From positions 21,119-85,118 of the forward strand of contig JAMCCL010000100.1 of the NCBI GenBank assembly GCA_024516035.1: a stretch of DNA of 64,000 bases, written 5' to 3'. The notes under the pieces were generated by a model, which made no database searches, was not told where the DNA came from, and worked only from the letters and a program-made list of their open reading frames with translations. Below are positions 22,791 to 33,714 of this stretch, in pieces (the first letter of the stretch is position 1; each line of letters opens with the position of its first letter). Position numbers and translations under genes: made by a program. The stretch comes from Bactericera cockerelli (Eukaryota; Arthropoda; Insecta; Hemiptera; Triozidae).

Positions 22791-23100
22791 TATTTTTTAT
22801 TGTCTGATCTGGTTGCAGGGTTTTCAGTGAAACCCTTGCAATTAACACTTCGACCTAATTATATAGATCTATTGTGACCAGTTGATCCTATTCGGTTTTA
22901 ACGTCCTGATTTGAGATAGATAGTCAGGACGAGGTTTTTACCCTCCATTCGCTGGGAATCGTACAAGCTACCCACATTAACCTCACCCAGCACGGGTAGG
23001 GCCGGAAATGTTAGTCTCACGTGTTTGGAGGGGACAGAATTTTATTCGAAAAGTCTGCCCCAACCGAAAGTCGAACTCGAGACCTCTGGACTATAGACAG
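22790..23100 (-). mobile_element. SINE, family S3, minus orientation, split by a hAT-like element
   Basis: The minus-orientation S3 body occupies 22,790-23,100 and its head continues after the transposon at 26,159-26,190 ('cataaccgttacgccacgg'). The break carries the 8-bp duplication ATAGACAG on both sides of the inserted element. Confidence 0.85.
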
Positions 23101-24129
23101 TAGGGTGGAGCGAAATCGCACTTTTATTTTTATTTTTTAATGGAATAGTGAAAAAAAGTTGTCTATTCGCGAGAAACTTCCGAATCTGTCATTAATTTTT
23201 TTCTAAAAAATCGGGAAGATGCGCCCCGAGCCCCGCCCACTTTTGCAAAATTGTCATTTATAGACACTTTTCCTATGAATTTTCTAATTTTTTTAGTAAT
23301 ACTTTTTGAAATGGAATAGTTGTAAGTGTTTACTTAATAGAATGATCCATCATTATAAAAATAAAAAATAGTCAATTTTAAATGGTAAGTCCCGCCCCAA
23401 ATTTGTCCAAATCCAACAAAATTTTGTAAAATCAGCAAAAAAGACACATATCTGCCGAATTTTCTAATTTTTCTGGGACATTTTTCCGGAACAGAATAGT
23501 ATTTAAATACAAAAACATACTATTCTCGTTTACTTAGATTAAAAAGTTTTATAAAATTTACACGTTAAAGTACCGCCCCGAGCTGCACCAAGGCCGCCTA
23601 ATATTCTAGTAATAAATAGCTCTCTCTAGGCTCTCTATTAATGAGAATGGGCTCATGTATACTGTGGTACACTTAGATTTTTTTTTAATTTTTCCAGGGT
23701 ACATTTACAGGACACAATATTACTGAAGTACTACTTTATACTCTTTTCGTACACTTGTAACAAAAATTGACTCATATATCACATTTTTAGTGTCGCCCCA
23801 AGTTGGCGAATTCATTAGTACATTTTTATATGCTACATGGGTAAAACACCCAAGTAATTACAATGAATAAGAACAATATATTGATGAACGGAACTTTTTC
23901 TTCATATTATGTATAATTAATATGAAATATAAATAGTTAATAAAGGTAGGAGGTATAAAGTTATACAAAGTAAATTTGAAAGATTACAAATTACGTATTG
24001 ACATTGGAAAGTACCTTTCTTTTAAAAAAAAAACTTCAATTTTTCAAAACCGATTCGGACATTTCTAACTAAAAATTTGCTAATTTTATTTATTATTCAG
24101 GCAAAGTCCTTTTTTGTACGAAACACTGG

Positions 24130-24647
24130 AATCATTCTTCTGAATCCAATTTGATTCCTAATCAAACCATCTCTGTCTTCATAACCAATCACAGTGACTG
24201 TGTGTGGCAGGGCACATCTGGAATTAAGTTTTTGATGTTGTTGTTTTCAACAATGTTGGCCAGATCTTCGATACTGATGTCTCTTATTAAAGGGGGCTCA
24301 GTCACAGGAACTTCGTGCCACTATATTAAACTGCTGTAGGATGTTGCTACAGTGACTTTTCTAACATCAGGGAACCTATTTTCTTCACGTGATTTTTTAA
24401 TTATTCTGTATGCAATTTCCCTTTGAACTTTGCTGTTATCTACCAGCATAATCAACAGCAAGTTTTCAGGATGCGCGTAGAAGGCGTTTTTCTGAATAAC
24501 AGGATCTACTTTTTTCTTTACACTTTCATCAAGATACTTTCTTCGTTGAATAAGATCAAGCAAATGTTTGGGTCCATCGAAACAAGATGATCTATTTTTA
24601 ATTGAAAACCACATTGGACCATACACCTTTAATATGAATGTAGTCAA
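24130..24647 (-). pseudogene. Broken ORF inside the hAT-like element
   Basis: The minus strand is open at 24,321-24,647 (108 aa, containing MWFSIKNRSSCFDGPKHLL and ENLLLIMLVDNSKVQREIAY). After a stop it continues in another frame as EVPVTEPPLIRDISIEDL and IPDVPCHTQS. The VTEPPL...PCHTQ pattern reminds me of an ORF often seen in repetitive arthropod sequences, but I cannot assign a function. It is at least doubly interrupted. Confidence 0.4.
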
Positions 24648-25017
24648 TGTACTACGAACTGTTTCTTGTTAAACGTGATAACATTTTCGAATCTTAATAC
24701 ACTGATATTAATTATTTCGAGAGAAAAAAAATTGCTCAAATCGTTAATCAGATAACACTCGCTGCTTTCTGTCAACTGAGTTGTGGTAGGCATAAAACCC
24801 ACGGATTTCTACCAAAATCTTGTTTTATTTGTTTCTATAATTTAAGACCTTTTTGTGGCATTGATGAAGATGAATCCGGTGTTTACTACTTGGGTACAGA
24901 ACTACTACTTTGGTACCAAACACGCAGGTAAAAATTACTAGTTGGGTACGGAAGATGTACTACTTGGGTACCAGATTAAGTATATGGGTTTTAGATTATT
25001 ATGACATGTCGTTCATT

Positions 25018-25380
25018 GAAGGCCATGCCTCAAGAATATAGTAGGGTTAGGTAAAATACATAGAAGGCCATGCCTCAAGAATATAGTAGGGTTAGGTAAG
25101 ATACATAGAAGGCCATGCCTCAAGAATATAGTAGGGTTAGGTAAGATACATAGAAGGCCATGCCTCAAGAATATGGTAGGGTTAGGTAAAATACATAGAA
25201 GGCCATGCCTCAAGAATATAGTAGAGTTAGGTAGAATACATAGAAGGCCATGCCTCAAGAATATAGTAGGGTTAGGTAAGATACATAGAAGGACATGCCT
25301 CAAGAATATAGTAGGGTTAGGTAAGATACATAGAAGGACATGCCTCAAGAATATAGGTAAGATAGTTAGGTAAGATACAT
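25018..25380. repeat. 45-bp minisatellite, ~8 copies
   Basis: The unit 'gaaggccatgcctcaagaat' + 'atagtagggttaggtaagat' + 'acata' is repeated about eight times with few changes; the last copies are partial. The unit length is divisible by three, so both strands look open. Confidence 0.95.
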
Positions 25381-26240
25381 AGAATGGATACATTTTTATG
25401 TACTCTTTATGTAATGAATGAAAAAAACGACCCGTTACCCAAGTCGGATATCTTGTGTTTTTTCTTGTACCCAAGTAGAAGGATAAAATAAGGTCTGTAC
25501 CCAAGTAGTATACAGCCGATGAATCATCATGTTTGTAAAGGATTCTATTTCTATGATGAGTCATCATAAGAAACAGAGGATAGTATACTTGAGTGTACCA
25601 CAGTACATGAGCCCATCCTCAATAATAGAGAGCCTAGAGAGAGCTATTTATTACTAGAATATTAGGCGGCCTTGGTGCAGCTCGGGGCGGTACTTAACGT
25701 GTAACTTTTATAAAACTTTTTAATCTATGTAAACGAGGATAGTATGTTTTTGTATTTAAATACTATTCTGTTCCGGAAAAATGTCCCAGAAAAATTAGAA
25801 AATTCGGCAGATATGTGTCTTTTTTGCTGATTTTACAAAATTTTGTTGGATTTGGACAAATTTGGGGCGGGACTTACCATTTAAAATTGACTATTTTTTA
25901 TTTTTATAATGATGGATCATTCTATTAAGTAAACACTTAAAACTATTCCATTTCAAAAAGTATTACTAAAAAAATTGGAAAATTCATAGGAAAAGTGTCT
26001 ATAAATGACAATTTTGCAAAAGTGGGCGGGGCTCGGGGCGCATCTTCCCGATTTTTTAGAAAAAAATTAATGACAGTTTCGGAAGTTTCTCACGAATAGA
26101 CAACTTTTTTTCACTATTCCATTAAAAAGTAGAAACATCGCTCCACCCTAATAGACAGTCGACATAACCGTTACGCCACGGAGGCTGACGACTCGAGCAG
26201 TATAAAAAAAAATATGATTTTATTTTTCATAATGTTTCAG

Positions 26241-26413
26241 GTCAACAACCTCGCGTATTTGAAACCTGCGGACTTAATTATTGCATGACAGAAAACTATG
26301 TTTATAATAACAGCAGCTGTATAGTACTGTATACACAACCAGCAGCCTTTCTAGCGGAAAAATACAGGTTAAACTCAACATATTGCTCAACCATTCTAAC
26401 AACGACTTGTTAG
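26241..26413 (+). CDS. Likely 3' coding exon of a small Cys-containing secreted peptide
   Basis: A pyrimidine-rich tract and TTTCAG acceptor lead, in phase 1, into an open frame of 56 residues with stop TAG at 26,411. It contains five cysteines (FETCGLNYC, NNSSCIV, STYC, TTTC) and two N-glycosylation sequons. The entry phase is the same as that of the second exons of genes A-D, all of which follow a phase-1 signal-peptide exon. No upstream signal exon was found; the SINE/hAT insertion at 22.8-26.2 kb would lie in the intron. No family recognised. Confidence 0.4.
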
Positions 26414-26699
26414 AATTATTCTTAACCCTAGGCCCTCATTATGAAACAGAATTGGATCAAAAATCCACCTGAAACAGCGTCTCAGCCTGGCGGTGCAGAG
26501 GGGAATCCGGCAAGTATGCTTTCGGCTCTTCCCTCAGCTGAGTTGTAGCAGTCTACGATCTATAATTTTATTATTGTTTTATTTACTTTTAAATGAATAT
26601 TGGTTTAATCGAATTGGACACTATCCCTTAACACGACCTCTGCTTGAAATTTCAACCCATCACAGCGCATTTATATCAGCTGTTAAATGATAGTGGCTT

Positions 26700-26880
26700 G
26701 GATAACTTGGCATGTCCCGGCTGGGTTTCCAACCCACGACCCCCGATTGTCAGTCAGACGCCTTGAATACTGACATTTGGGATTCATACCACATAATAGC
26801 ACGATTGTTGCTTACTGCTGGAATAATGGGATTCATTAGCCCTAATCGAGCAGAATAAGTAAGGCATTATTATTATACTT
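26700..26880. mobile_element. SINE S2, rearranged copy
   Basis: The head is in minus orientation ('catgtcccggctgggtttcc'), but the tail is in plus orientation ('cttactgctggaataatggg', 'taatcgagcagaataagta'). The two halves therefore point at each other's wrong side, which suggests an inversion or two nested fragments. Confidence 0.6.
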
Positions 26881-26959
26881 AGTACCGGGTTACAAAGTAG
26901 GATTAAATTATAGATAAGCCAGACAGTCCCCCAAGTCGAGCTATAGTTAAAAAAAGTTA

Positions 26960-27110
26960 TCATATATGTGTTAATCATTTACGTGATATCACAACTATAC
27001 TCAAACTCGCTTTACTAAATCTTTGCTGAAACCGGGACTCGAACCACCGACCTCCAGGTTACAAGTCCGCTGCCTTATCGATCAAGCTACTGAGGTCGGT
27101 AATTCGAGCT
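26960..27110 (-). mobile_element. SINE, family S6, minus orientation
   Basis: 'gtgatatcacaactatactc', 'gggactcgaaccaccgacct' (reverse box B) and 'gatcaagctactgaggtcgg' mark this family. Other copies: 20,570, 33,075 and 33,235. Confidence 0.75.
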
Positions 27111-27458
27111 ATAGTTATTATTAGAATTAAACATGTTAAATCAAGTATTATTTTATTATTTACAATAAAGTACATAAAATATTCACATAGCAATTGAAAT
27201 TAATATAACAAAACCTTTAAATTGAGGAACGGTTTCTGTTATCTTAAATTTAATCCTGTTTCATAATTCGACACTTTATGGACTAACATAATAAGACAAT
27301 CGCATTTTTAATGCCGACGCAGCTTCTTATGCTTCCCAGAACTGGACAAGTCTTTCTTTTTTTTTTTCTTTTTTTTTTAATTTTACTTAACGCCCTGCAA
27401 ACGAGAGCAATTACTAAGTAAAATGTCTAAATCTATCTTATCTATTATAAATTATAAA

Positions 27459-30400
27459 CTATGATTTGATTTCACCAATTAAAATTTTTGTGTTCTCTTT
27501 AAAAACACTAGGTAGGTCTGCAAAGTCCAGATTTGAGGAATATATGTTATAAGTATCCATGGCTGTGGGCAGTGTTGAGTCACTGTATACCGGGCTTAGA
27601 CTAGGACCTCCAGAGGAGAAAAAGGGGGACTGTTTTCTCTGTCTCAGACCCAACAATGGAACCTTGAAAGATATATGTTCCATCGCAGATGGTATATCAA
27701 TATTGTTATTTAGGATGTTATATAACAACATTATATAATTATATTTTCTGCGATCCTCTAGACTCTGGAGATCCAAATTTTCGGCGAATAGTTTATGTGA
27801 TATGGCATTAGGATATGTCGGGTAGAAACCATTCTCCTTTCTAAACGCAGATCGCAAAAATTTAGCCTGTATATTCTCCAACATTGACACATAGGACTTT
27901 GTTTTAGGAGCCCAGATGACAGTGGCATATTCTATTTTACTTCTAACAAGGGATGTGTACAGAAGTCTTAGTGTGTCAGTGTTTTGGAAAAAGTTGCCAT
28001 GTCTAAGAATCATACCCAATGTTTGGAAAGCCTTTTTGCATGTCTCAATTATATGTTGCTCAAATTTCAGATTGGCTTGAAAGGTGACACCCAGGTCTTT
28101 TTTGGTTGTCACGTTTTCAAGGGGCAAGTTATTTATTTTATATTGGTACATGCAGAAAGTCCTCCTTCGAGTAAGACTCATGACATGACACTTCTTAATA
28201 CTGAATTCCAATTTCTTTTTTCCAAGCCATTTTACGACCGCATCCAGATCCTCCTGCAACAGACGACAATCATTCTCATTGGAGATAACTCTAAAGTTTG
28301 AAGTCGTCCGCATACAAAAGGTATTGAGAATGGTTTACTACCTCTCCTATGCCATCCATTAATATTGCAAAGAATATTCCTGACAATTTGGATCCCTGAA
28401 TCACAGAGGACGTGGGGAAATATGGTTCAGATAAACAACCCTTAAAGAAAACTCTTTGTTCTCTCCTCTGGAGGTACGAGGCAACAAATTTTACGATATC
28501 TATTGAGAAACCAAAATCTAATAGGGTTTTCAACAGTACCTCGTGAGAGACTCTGTCGAAGGCACGATGGATGTCGGTATATATAGTGTCTATCTGTGGG
28601 CTGCCATCACCCAAAGCCCTGGTAACATAAGAATAAAATTCTACCAAGTTGGATACAGTAGACCTGTGCCTAATAAATCCATGTTGAGCTGAAGAGATTT
28701 TTTTATATACAAAGCTTGATATGCGTTTAAATATGCAACTCTCAAAAACTTTTGAGAATACGCTTATATTTGACACCGGTCTGTGGTCCAACAAGTCAGG
28801 ATTCTTTTTCTTTGGAATTGGTGTCACTTTCGTTATTTTAAGCAGTTCTGGAAAAATACATGTGCTTAGTGAAAGATTGTAAATATGCTGAAGAACAGGA
28901 ACAAGACTACTTTTGCAAGATTTAACCAAAGCAGGCGGGATGGAATCTAATCCAGGACCTTTATTTGGTAATAGATCAATACTTTCAATAACTTCATCAC
29001 CCGAAAGTAGGAAACTTGAAAACTCTTCAGATACATTGAACTTGTCATTTTTGATATTATAATCTGGAGCCGGTTTGGTGTATGTTGATTCAAAAATATT
29101 AGCGAACTGGTTACAAATCTTATTTGGATCTGTGATCAATTTTCCATCTATTTTAAAAGTTTTTGGGGCCAGAGATTTATTCCTACTTTTTAAAAAATTA
29201 TAAAAGTTTTTAGGATTTATGTGAATTTCTTTTTCAATTTTTTGAATATATTTTTTGAACCCTGTCTTTAATGTTTTTTTGCATGTTCTTTTTATGTTGA
29301 CCAATTCTCTTGGATTAGTGTTCTTCTTTTTTCTCAATCTTTCCTTTTTCCTGTAGATAGAAATAATTTCTTTTGTCCACCACTTAGGGTAATGCTTTTT
29401 ATTTGTGTACTTTTTATGACCGTATTTGGGTATGGTTTTGTTTAGTTCTATGTAAAACATTTCATAAAATAGTTCCATTGCTTCATTTGGATCATTCAGG
29501 TTGAAAACAGGAGACCAGTCAATGTTATTAATATTAATTACTGTTTCAGTTAAATTTAGGTCTGACTTAAATATATATCTATTTTTATCAAATAGGCTTT
29601 CACTTTTTATTTCGTCTGTTTTGTTATTAGCCGTATAATTAATCTTAGTATTACTTTTTTTGCTTTTGGTTTTGTTCCTGTTTTTCTTGTATCCGATTGA
29701 AATATTTAGTGTTGGATGATATTCATCTTCCTTCACAAATGGATCTCCTTTTTGCACAAGCACATGTATTCCCCTTTTTAGATCTGGACTTCGCTTACAA
29801 TGAAAAAGTACGAGGTCTAATGTGTTACCTAGTTTATTAACGACATTATTCAAAGATCTTAATGATAAATAACTTAACATGTTGTTAAGAGACCGAGTTA
29901 AGTATGTTTCAGTATGTTCAATGCCATTAGTATTTAATGTTTGATAAAAATTAGGGATATTCATATCACCTAAGATTATGACATTTTGATTTTTTAATTG
30001 TGATGTAATGGTTTCGAAACACTCATTTAGAGCTTCTAATGATAGATTGTTTACAGGGGGTGGCATGTAAATTACACACACAAAAACAGTTAAGTGGTCT
30101 AATTTTATTTTCACCCATATATTTTCAATTTCTGGTCTATTACAGTTCCAATGATCTAACATTTGTGAAGAATATTTATTAGCAACCCCCAATAAGCAAC
30201 CGCCACCACGGCTTTTGCCTGTTACTTCTGTGTTCCTGTCTTGTCTAAAGACAGTATATTGCTCACTATCGAAAAGTTCAGAGTCATGAATATCTTCCGC
30301 CAACCATGTCTCTGTGAGTGCGATAATATCATGCTCTTGGTTTATGGATGACTCATAAAACTCTTTCGTTTTGGTCCGTAAACCTCTAACGTTTTGGTAA

Positions 30401-30612
30401 GCTATTGATACAATGTGCTTGAAACAATCAACTCGGTCTCCCAAAATTTCATTCAAGTTATCCCCACTGATATCAGAGTCTGAAGACTCATTACATGATT
30501 TCACCGGGGATTGAACCTGAACCACTTGTACAGAGACATCAATGTCAGCTGATTGCTTGTTAATTACACTAGAGTTAACATTCTGTTCGGATAGTAAAAA
30601 TTTTGTTTCTGA
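27459..30612 (-). pseudogene. LINE ORF2: endonuclease-reverse transcriptase, one frameshift
   Basis: The endonuclease half shows AYQNVRG, IIALTETWL, SRGGGCLLG, VIYMPP, ILGDMNIPNF and a D.YHPTL end. The reverse transcriptase half shows KGPGLDSIPP, TPIPKKKN, HRPVSNISVFSKVFE, AQHGFIRHRST, YTDIHRAFDRVSH, VIQGSKLSG and the catalytic YADDF. Immediately after YADD, at about 28,296-28,303, the frame shifts and continues to 27,459 (thumb and C-terminal part). The frame has no ATG at its beginning: it is open back to ~30,612, overlapping the end of ORF1 (stop at 30,564), so the intact element may use frameshifting or reinitiation. Confidence 0.85.
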
Positions 30613-32900
30613 ATAATTTTATTCTGATGATGAAGATGTGTAGGTACAGGGTGTTGTGGTTGAACAAGAGGAGGTCTGATCGCGAACATCTGGTTCTCGC
30701 TATTTGGTAGAATATCATGTATTCTGCTATGTAGATGGTGGTTTATATATTCACCACGGTTGTGGTTGTTCTCATGAGCGGGGTCTGTGTAGACTGGGCC
30801 TCGTTGAGCGGGGTCTGTGTAGACTGGGCCTCGTTGAGCGGGGTCTGTGTAGACTGGGCCTCGTTCAGCGGGGTCTGTGTAGACTGGGCCTCGTTGAGCG
30901 GGGTCTGTGTAAACTGGGCCTCGTTGAGCGGGGTCTGTGTAGACTGGGCCTCGTTGAGCGGGGTCTGTGTAAACTGGGCCTCGTTGAGCGGGGTCTGTGT
31001 AAACTGGGCCTCGTTGAGCGGGGTCTGTGTAAACTGGGCCGCTTTGGTCACGTTGAGGGAATGGGATAAACCTGCTGCTGGCCGAGTGAAGGTTCTGGGG
31101 CATAGGCCGAGGTTGATTTGAGTAGATAGTTTGGTCCAGAAACATATGAGACATATTGCCACCTGGTGGTCTGAGGTTGCAAGATTGTGTATGCAACAAC
31201 ATACAAGGACAATTTCCTCTGGTCACCTGTGCATATGAAGCATTTTGATGAGGACCAATGTTGTTAGGTTGTGCACTCTTGTTCACATATTCTCTTTGAA
31301 TATACGAAGGCACATTCCTAGGGATCATGTCGGTATTTTTTTTCGTTTGTCTCTTTTCATGTGTAGGGTACCTTGTATATGATGGAAAGTTCAACTTGTA
31401 TCCATCGTTTCTCCTCTTATGATCTATCTTACTTTGAGATAGAGACCTTTCATTACCAGTAGGTTTGATAGTCACTCTATTCTGGGTTTGGGTTGAGTTA
31501 CTAAAACCAAACAAGGTTGTTGCAATTTTATGTGTCAGTTTGTTTTTGCCTGAGGCGTTGAGATGAATACCATCCTGAGTTAATTGATTATATTTGACCA
31601 ATTTTGTGTTTACAATTTTACATGTTTCGCCCCATTTTTTGACGTAATGTTTAATACGGGTATTCAGGTTACTTATGTGTTTGTTTATCTTAGGGACATC
31701 AAATCTTTTTAATATCTGAACAATGTAGATGGTTTTACATTTTTTAAGTTTTAGTAAAAGTGAATCTAACGCGTTTTTCATTATATCCCATGATGTTATA
31801 AATAAGTCATTTGTACCAAGAAGTAAAATTGCTGAATCTAATTCTGAAACTTCTTCATGAAACATCTGGTTAGCTTTCTCAAAACCAATACCACCACGAG
31901 TATAGTCCACGATATTAACATTCTCGGGACATTTAGTAGATAGGTTAAGTTTGATACTAGCGGCAATACTGTCACCTATTAGGAAAAGGTTTTGTTTTGA
32001 TTTGTATGACTTTTTGCCCGACACTTTATTTATTTGGATGTTACCATTATTTTTTGTGATTGCGTTTACATTACGATCATTAGTTGTTATGGCATCCTGT
32101 AGTTGTTTCTTATTCACATTCTGCTTTTGTTTATTGTTGATATTAGAATTAGTGGTGGTATTAGGACTAGCTCGTCTTTGAGTTGGAGAGATTTGCTCAT
32201 GTGGTTCATTTATAATTATATTTGGTGATATGTATTCAAGGATTGTGCTCTCCTGACTTTCTTCAAATATGTCTTTTGAGATCTCTGTTATTGTCCTATC
32301 ATTGTTTTCATTTTCATTATTTGCCAACGTTTCTTTGGGACAGGAAGCAGACTGAGAGAGCGTTTCGTTTATCTCTATCAATAGATTTTTAGTGATAAGT
32401 GGTTCTTTATATGTATCGTCTTTCTTACGATTCATACATGTTGATATTGTCTCCTTCAGCTCCTGTATGAACTCAGATTTATCCTGAATATCCTGCTTCA
32501 TGTTGTTTTTTTCTTGAAGCAGTTCTTCATATTTCTGCTTCAGTTGTATTATTTCAGAATTGAGATTTGATAGTTGTTCATCATTTTCATCAAAGATGAT
32601 TTGTACTCTTTCATCATTTATCTTCAGTTTTTGTTCCAAGGCTGAACATTTATCGTAAGTTTCTTTCAGGTTCTGATTGCAAATAACTTGATCTTCGAGA
32701 GCTTGTTCATATTGCTCATATTTATAATTGAGTTTATTTAGCAAATCACCTATAACATGAACTAGCTCATTGGTATCAATTTTATTCCCATCAAGAGTCT
32801 CAATCTGTGTTTTCAGAGAGAGGTAGGTGTCGATGTAGTCATCTTTTGGAATGAAGGACTTAAAATTGAATTTATTGCCTCTGGTTTTTCTCTGATACAT
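30564..32900 (-). CDS. LINE ORF1: coiled coil + SGNH esterase + Pro-rich repeats, 778 aa
   Basis: I start it at the ATG at 32,900 (MYQRKTRGN); the frame is open a little further but without ATG. The N-terminal ~200 residues are a heptad-rich coiled coil. The middle has an SGNH/GDSL esterase fold: FLIGDSIA (catalytic Ser), LLLGTNDLF (GxND block) and DGIHLN (Asp-His block). The C-terminal part has ten-residue repeats GPVYTDPAQR, about nine copies. Such ORF1 proteins bind the element RNA and may act at membranes; the role of the esterase is not settled. Confidence 0.85.
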   Translation of the reverse strand: MYQRKTRGNKFNFKSFIPKDDYIDTYLSLKTQIETLDGNKIDTNELVHVIGDLLNKLNYKYEQYEQALEDQVICNQNLKETYDKCSALEQKLKINDERVQIIFDENDEQLSNLNSEIIQLKQKYEELLQEKNNMKQDIQDKSEFIQELKETISTCMNRKKDDTYKEPLITKNLLIEINETLSQSASCPKETLANNENENNDRTITEISKDIFEESQESTILEYISPNIIINEPHEQISPTQRRASPNTTTNSNINNKQKQNVNKKQLQDAITTNDRNVNAITKNNGNIQINKVSGKKSYKSKQNLFLIGDSIAASIKLNLSTKCPENVNIVDYTRGGIGFEKANQMFHEEVSELDSAILLLGTNDLFITSWDIMKNALDSLLLKLKKCKTIYIVQILKRFDVPKINKHISNLNTRIKHYVKKWGETCKIVNTKLVKYNQLTQDGIHLNASGKNKLTHKIATTLFGFSNSTQTQNRVTIKPTGNERSLSQSKIDHKRRNDGYKLNFPSYTRYPTHEKRQTKKNTDMIPRNVPSYIQREYVNKSAQPNNIGPHQNASYAQVTRGNCPCMLLHTQSCNLRPPGGNMSHMFLDQTIYSNQPRPMPQNLHSASSRFIPFPQRDQSGPVYTDPAQRGPVYTDPAQRGPVYTDPAQRGPVYTDPAQRGPVYTDPAQRGPVYTDPAERGPVYTDPAQRGPVYTDPAQRGPVYTDPAHENNHNRGEYINHHLHSRIHDILPNSENQMFAIRPPLVQPQHPVPTHLHHQNKIIQKQNFYYPNRMLTLV
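30774..31045. repeat. 30-bp minisatellite inside LINE ORF1, ~9 copies
   Basis: The unit 'gggtctgtgtagactgggcc' + 'tcgttgagcg' is repeated nine times, differing only at one or two sites (g/a in 'agactgg/aaactgg', g/c in 'gttgag/gttcag'). It encodes the repeated GPVYTDPAQR. Confidence 0.95.
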
Positions 32901-33074
32901 GATGCTTTCAATAGTATTTCTTTTCAAATTATTCTCAGTGGAAGTGAAAGGGGTACTTCCCCTACAAGTTAACTACTCATACCATTGAAGTTTATGTACT
33001 GAAAAGTACTGATTAATTTATAAGTTCTATTTGTTTTATTTTAAAGATTGTACTAGATTATAAAAAAGTTTTAA

Positions 33075-33390
33075 AAATCACTCAATTATCACTCAATTAA
33101 TTATCACTCAAACTTAGCATTACTAAAATTTTGCGTAACTTGGGACTTGAACCAGCGATCTCTTGGTTACAAACCACCTTATCGACCAAGCTACTGAGGT
33201 CGGGAGATCATAATATTAAATTAATATTATATTTAAAATGTTGATCACAATAAATCTAACTAGCATTATTAAAATTTTGCGTAACTTGTGTTAATCATAT
33301 TTGTGTTAATCACTTTTGTGATATCACAACTACTCAAACTAGCTTTACTAAATCTACGCTGAAACCTACCGAGGTCGGTAAGTCTTTCAA
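33075..33390 (-). mobile_element. SINE S6, two copies in minus orientation
   Basis: 33,075-33,205 carries 'cttgggacttgaaccagcga' and 'ctactgaggtcggg'. 33,235-33,390 carries 'atatcacaactactcaaact' and a shortened head ending 'ctaccgaggtcgg'. Confidence 0.7.
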
Positions 33391-33393
33391 ATA

Positions 33394-33714
33394 ATGCAGC
33401 TGTCAAGAAACATAAAAAAATATGATAAAGCGATTGAAGACATCAGAGGCTCATTTTCCCCCTTGATAATATCTGTGGATGGTGCCTTTCACTACGAATT
33501 CGACAGCTTCCTGAAAAAGATGACAAACACATTATCCAACAAGTGGACAAAACCTTACAGCATAATTGTTGGTTGGGTTGAAACTAAAGTACAAGTTGCT
33601 TTGATTCGTGATGCTTCGTTGAGGAGGTATGAAGTTGAAGAGGGATGTGGTGTGTTTCAAAATTTAACGGAGTTGGCTTTGAAGATGGAATGTAATTATT
33701 TTAATAAATTATAA
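33394..33714 (+). CDS. Fragment of a repeat-associated protein, 106 aa
   Basis: An ATG-started frame with SPLIISVDGAFHYEFDSFL, a TLSNKWTKPYSIIVGWVE segment and LIRDASLRRYE. I recall similar text at the end of ORFs in multicopy sequences of invertebrates, but cannot name the family or assign a function. It directly follows an S6 SINE and has no splice signals I trust. It could be a remnant of a transposon ORF. Confidence 0.35.
   Translation: MQLSRNIKKYDKAIEDIRGSFSPLIISVDGAFHYEFDSFLKKMTNTLSNKWTKPYSIIVGWVETKVQVALIRDASLRRYEVEEGCGVFQNLTELALKMECNYFNKL

Larger units (their letters stand above)
23101..26150. mobile_element. hAT-like DNA transposon, 3,050 bp, ~570-bp inverted ends
   Basis: The ends read TAGGGTGGAGCG...CGCTCCACCCTA and the 8-bp target duplication ATAGACAG is at 23,093-23,100 and 26,151-26,158. 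The duplication fits the hAT target preference nTnnnnAn. The inverted repeats run ~23,101-23,675 and ~25,588-26,150 with a few mismatches. The interior holds a broken open reading frame (minus, 24,130-24,647) and a 45-bp minisatellite, but no transposase that I recognise, so this copy is probably non-autonomous. An 8-bp duplication also fits P-type elements; hAT is preferred from the TAGGG end. Confidence 0.75.
27357..32990 (-). mobile_element. Non-LTR retrotransposon (CR1/Jockey-like group), nearly full length
   Basis: Two long minus-strand frames in LINE order are followed by an A-rich 3' end (poly-T on the plus strand at 27,357-27,378). ORF1 has coiled-coil and SGNH-esterase parts; ORF2 has an AP-type endonuclease and reverse transcriptase. 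ORF1 with an esterase domain points to the CR1-like group, from memory. A single frame change at ~28,300 breaks ORF2; otherwise the element looks young. Exact 5' end and target duplication were not determined. Confidence 0.85.

Noticed and set aside
25018..25380. CRISPR-like array (also 5,600-7,760)
   Set aside because: Units are contiguous without unique spacers and the genome is eukaryotic; these are minisatellites.
25013..25567. 184-aa frame on the minus strand with repeated LRHGLLCILPNPTIF
   Set aside because: It is a translation of the 45-bp minisatellite inside the hAT-like element.
30704..31162. Plus- and minus-strand frames over the 30-bp repeat in the LINE
   Set aside because: They are shadows of ORF1; only the minus frame that continues through esterase and coiled-coil parts is supported.
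33394..33714. Host gene exon
   Set aside because: No trusted splice context; it follows a SINE directly and resembles multicopy ORF ends, so it is listed only as a repeat-associated fragment.
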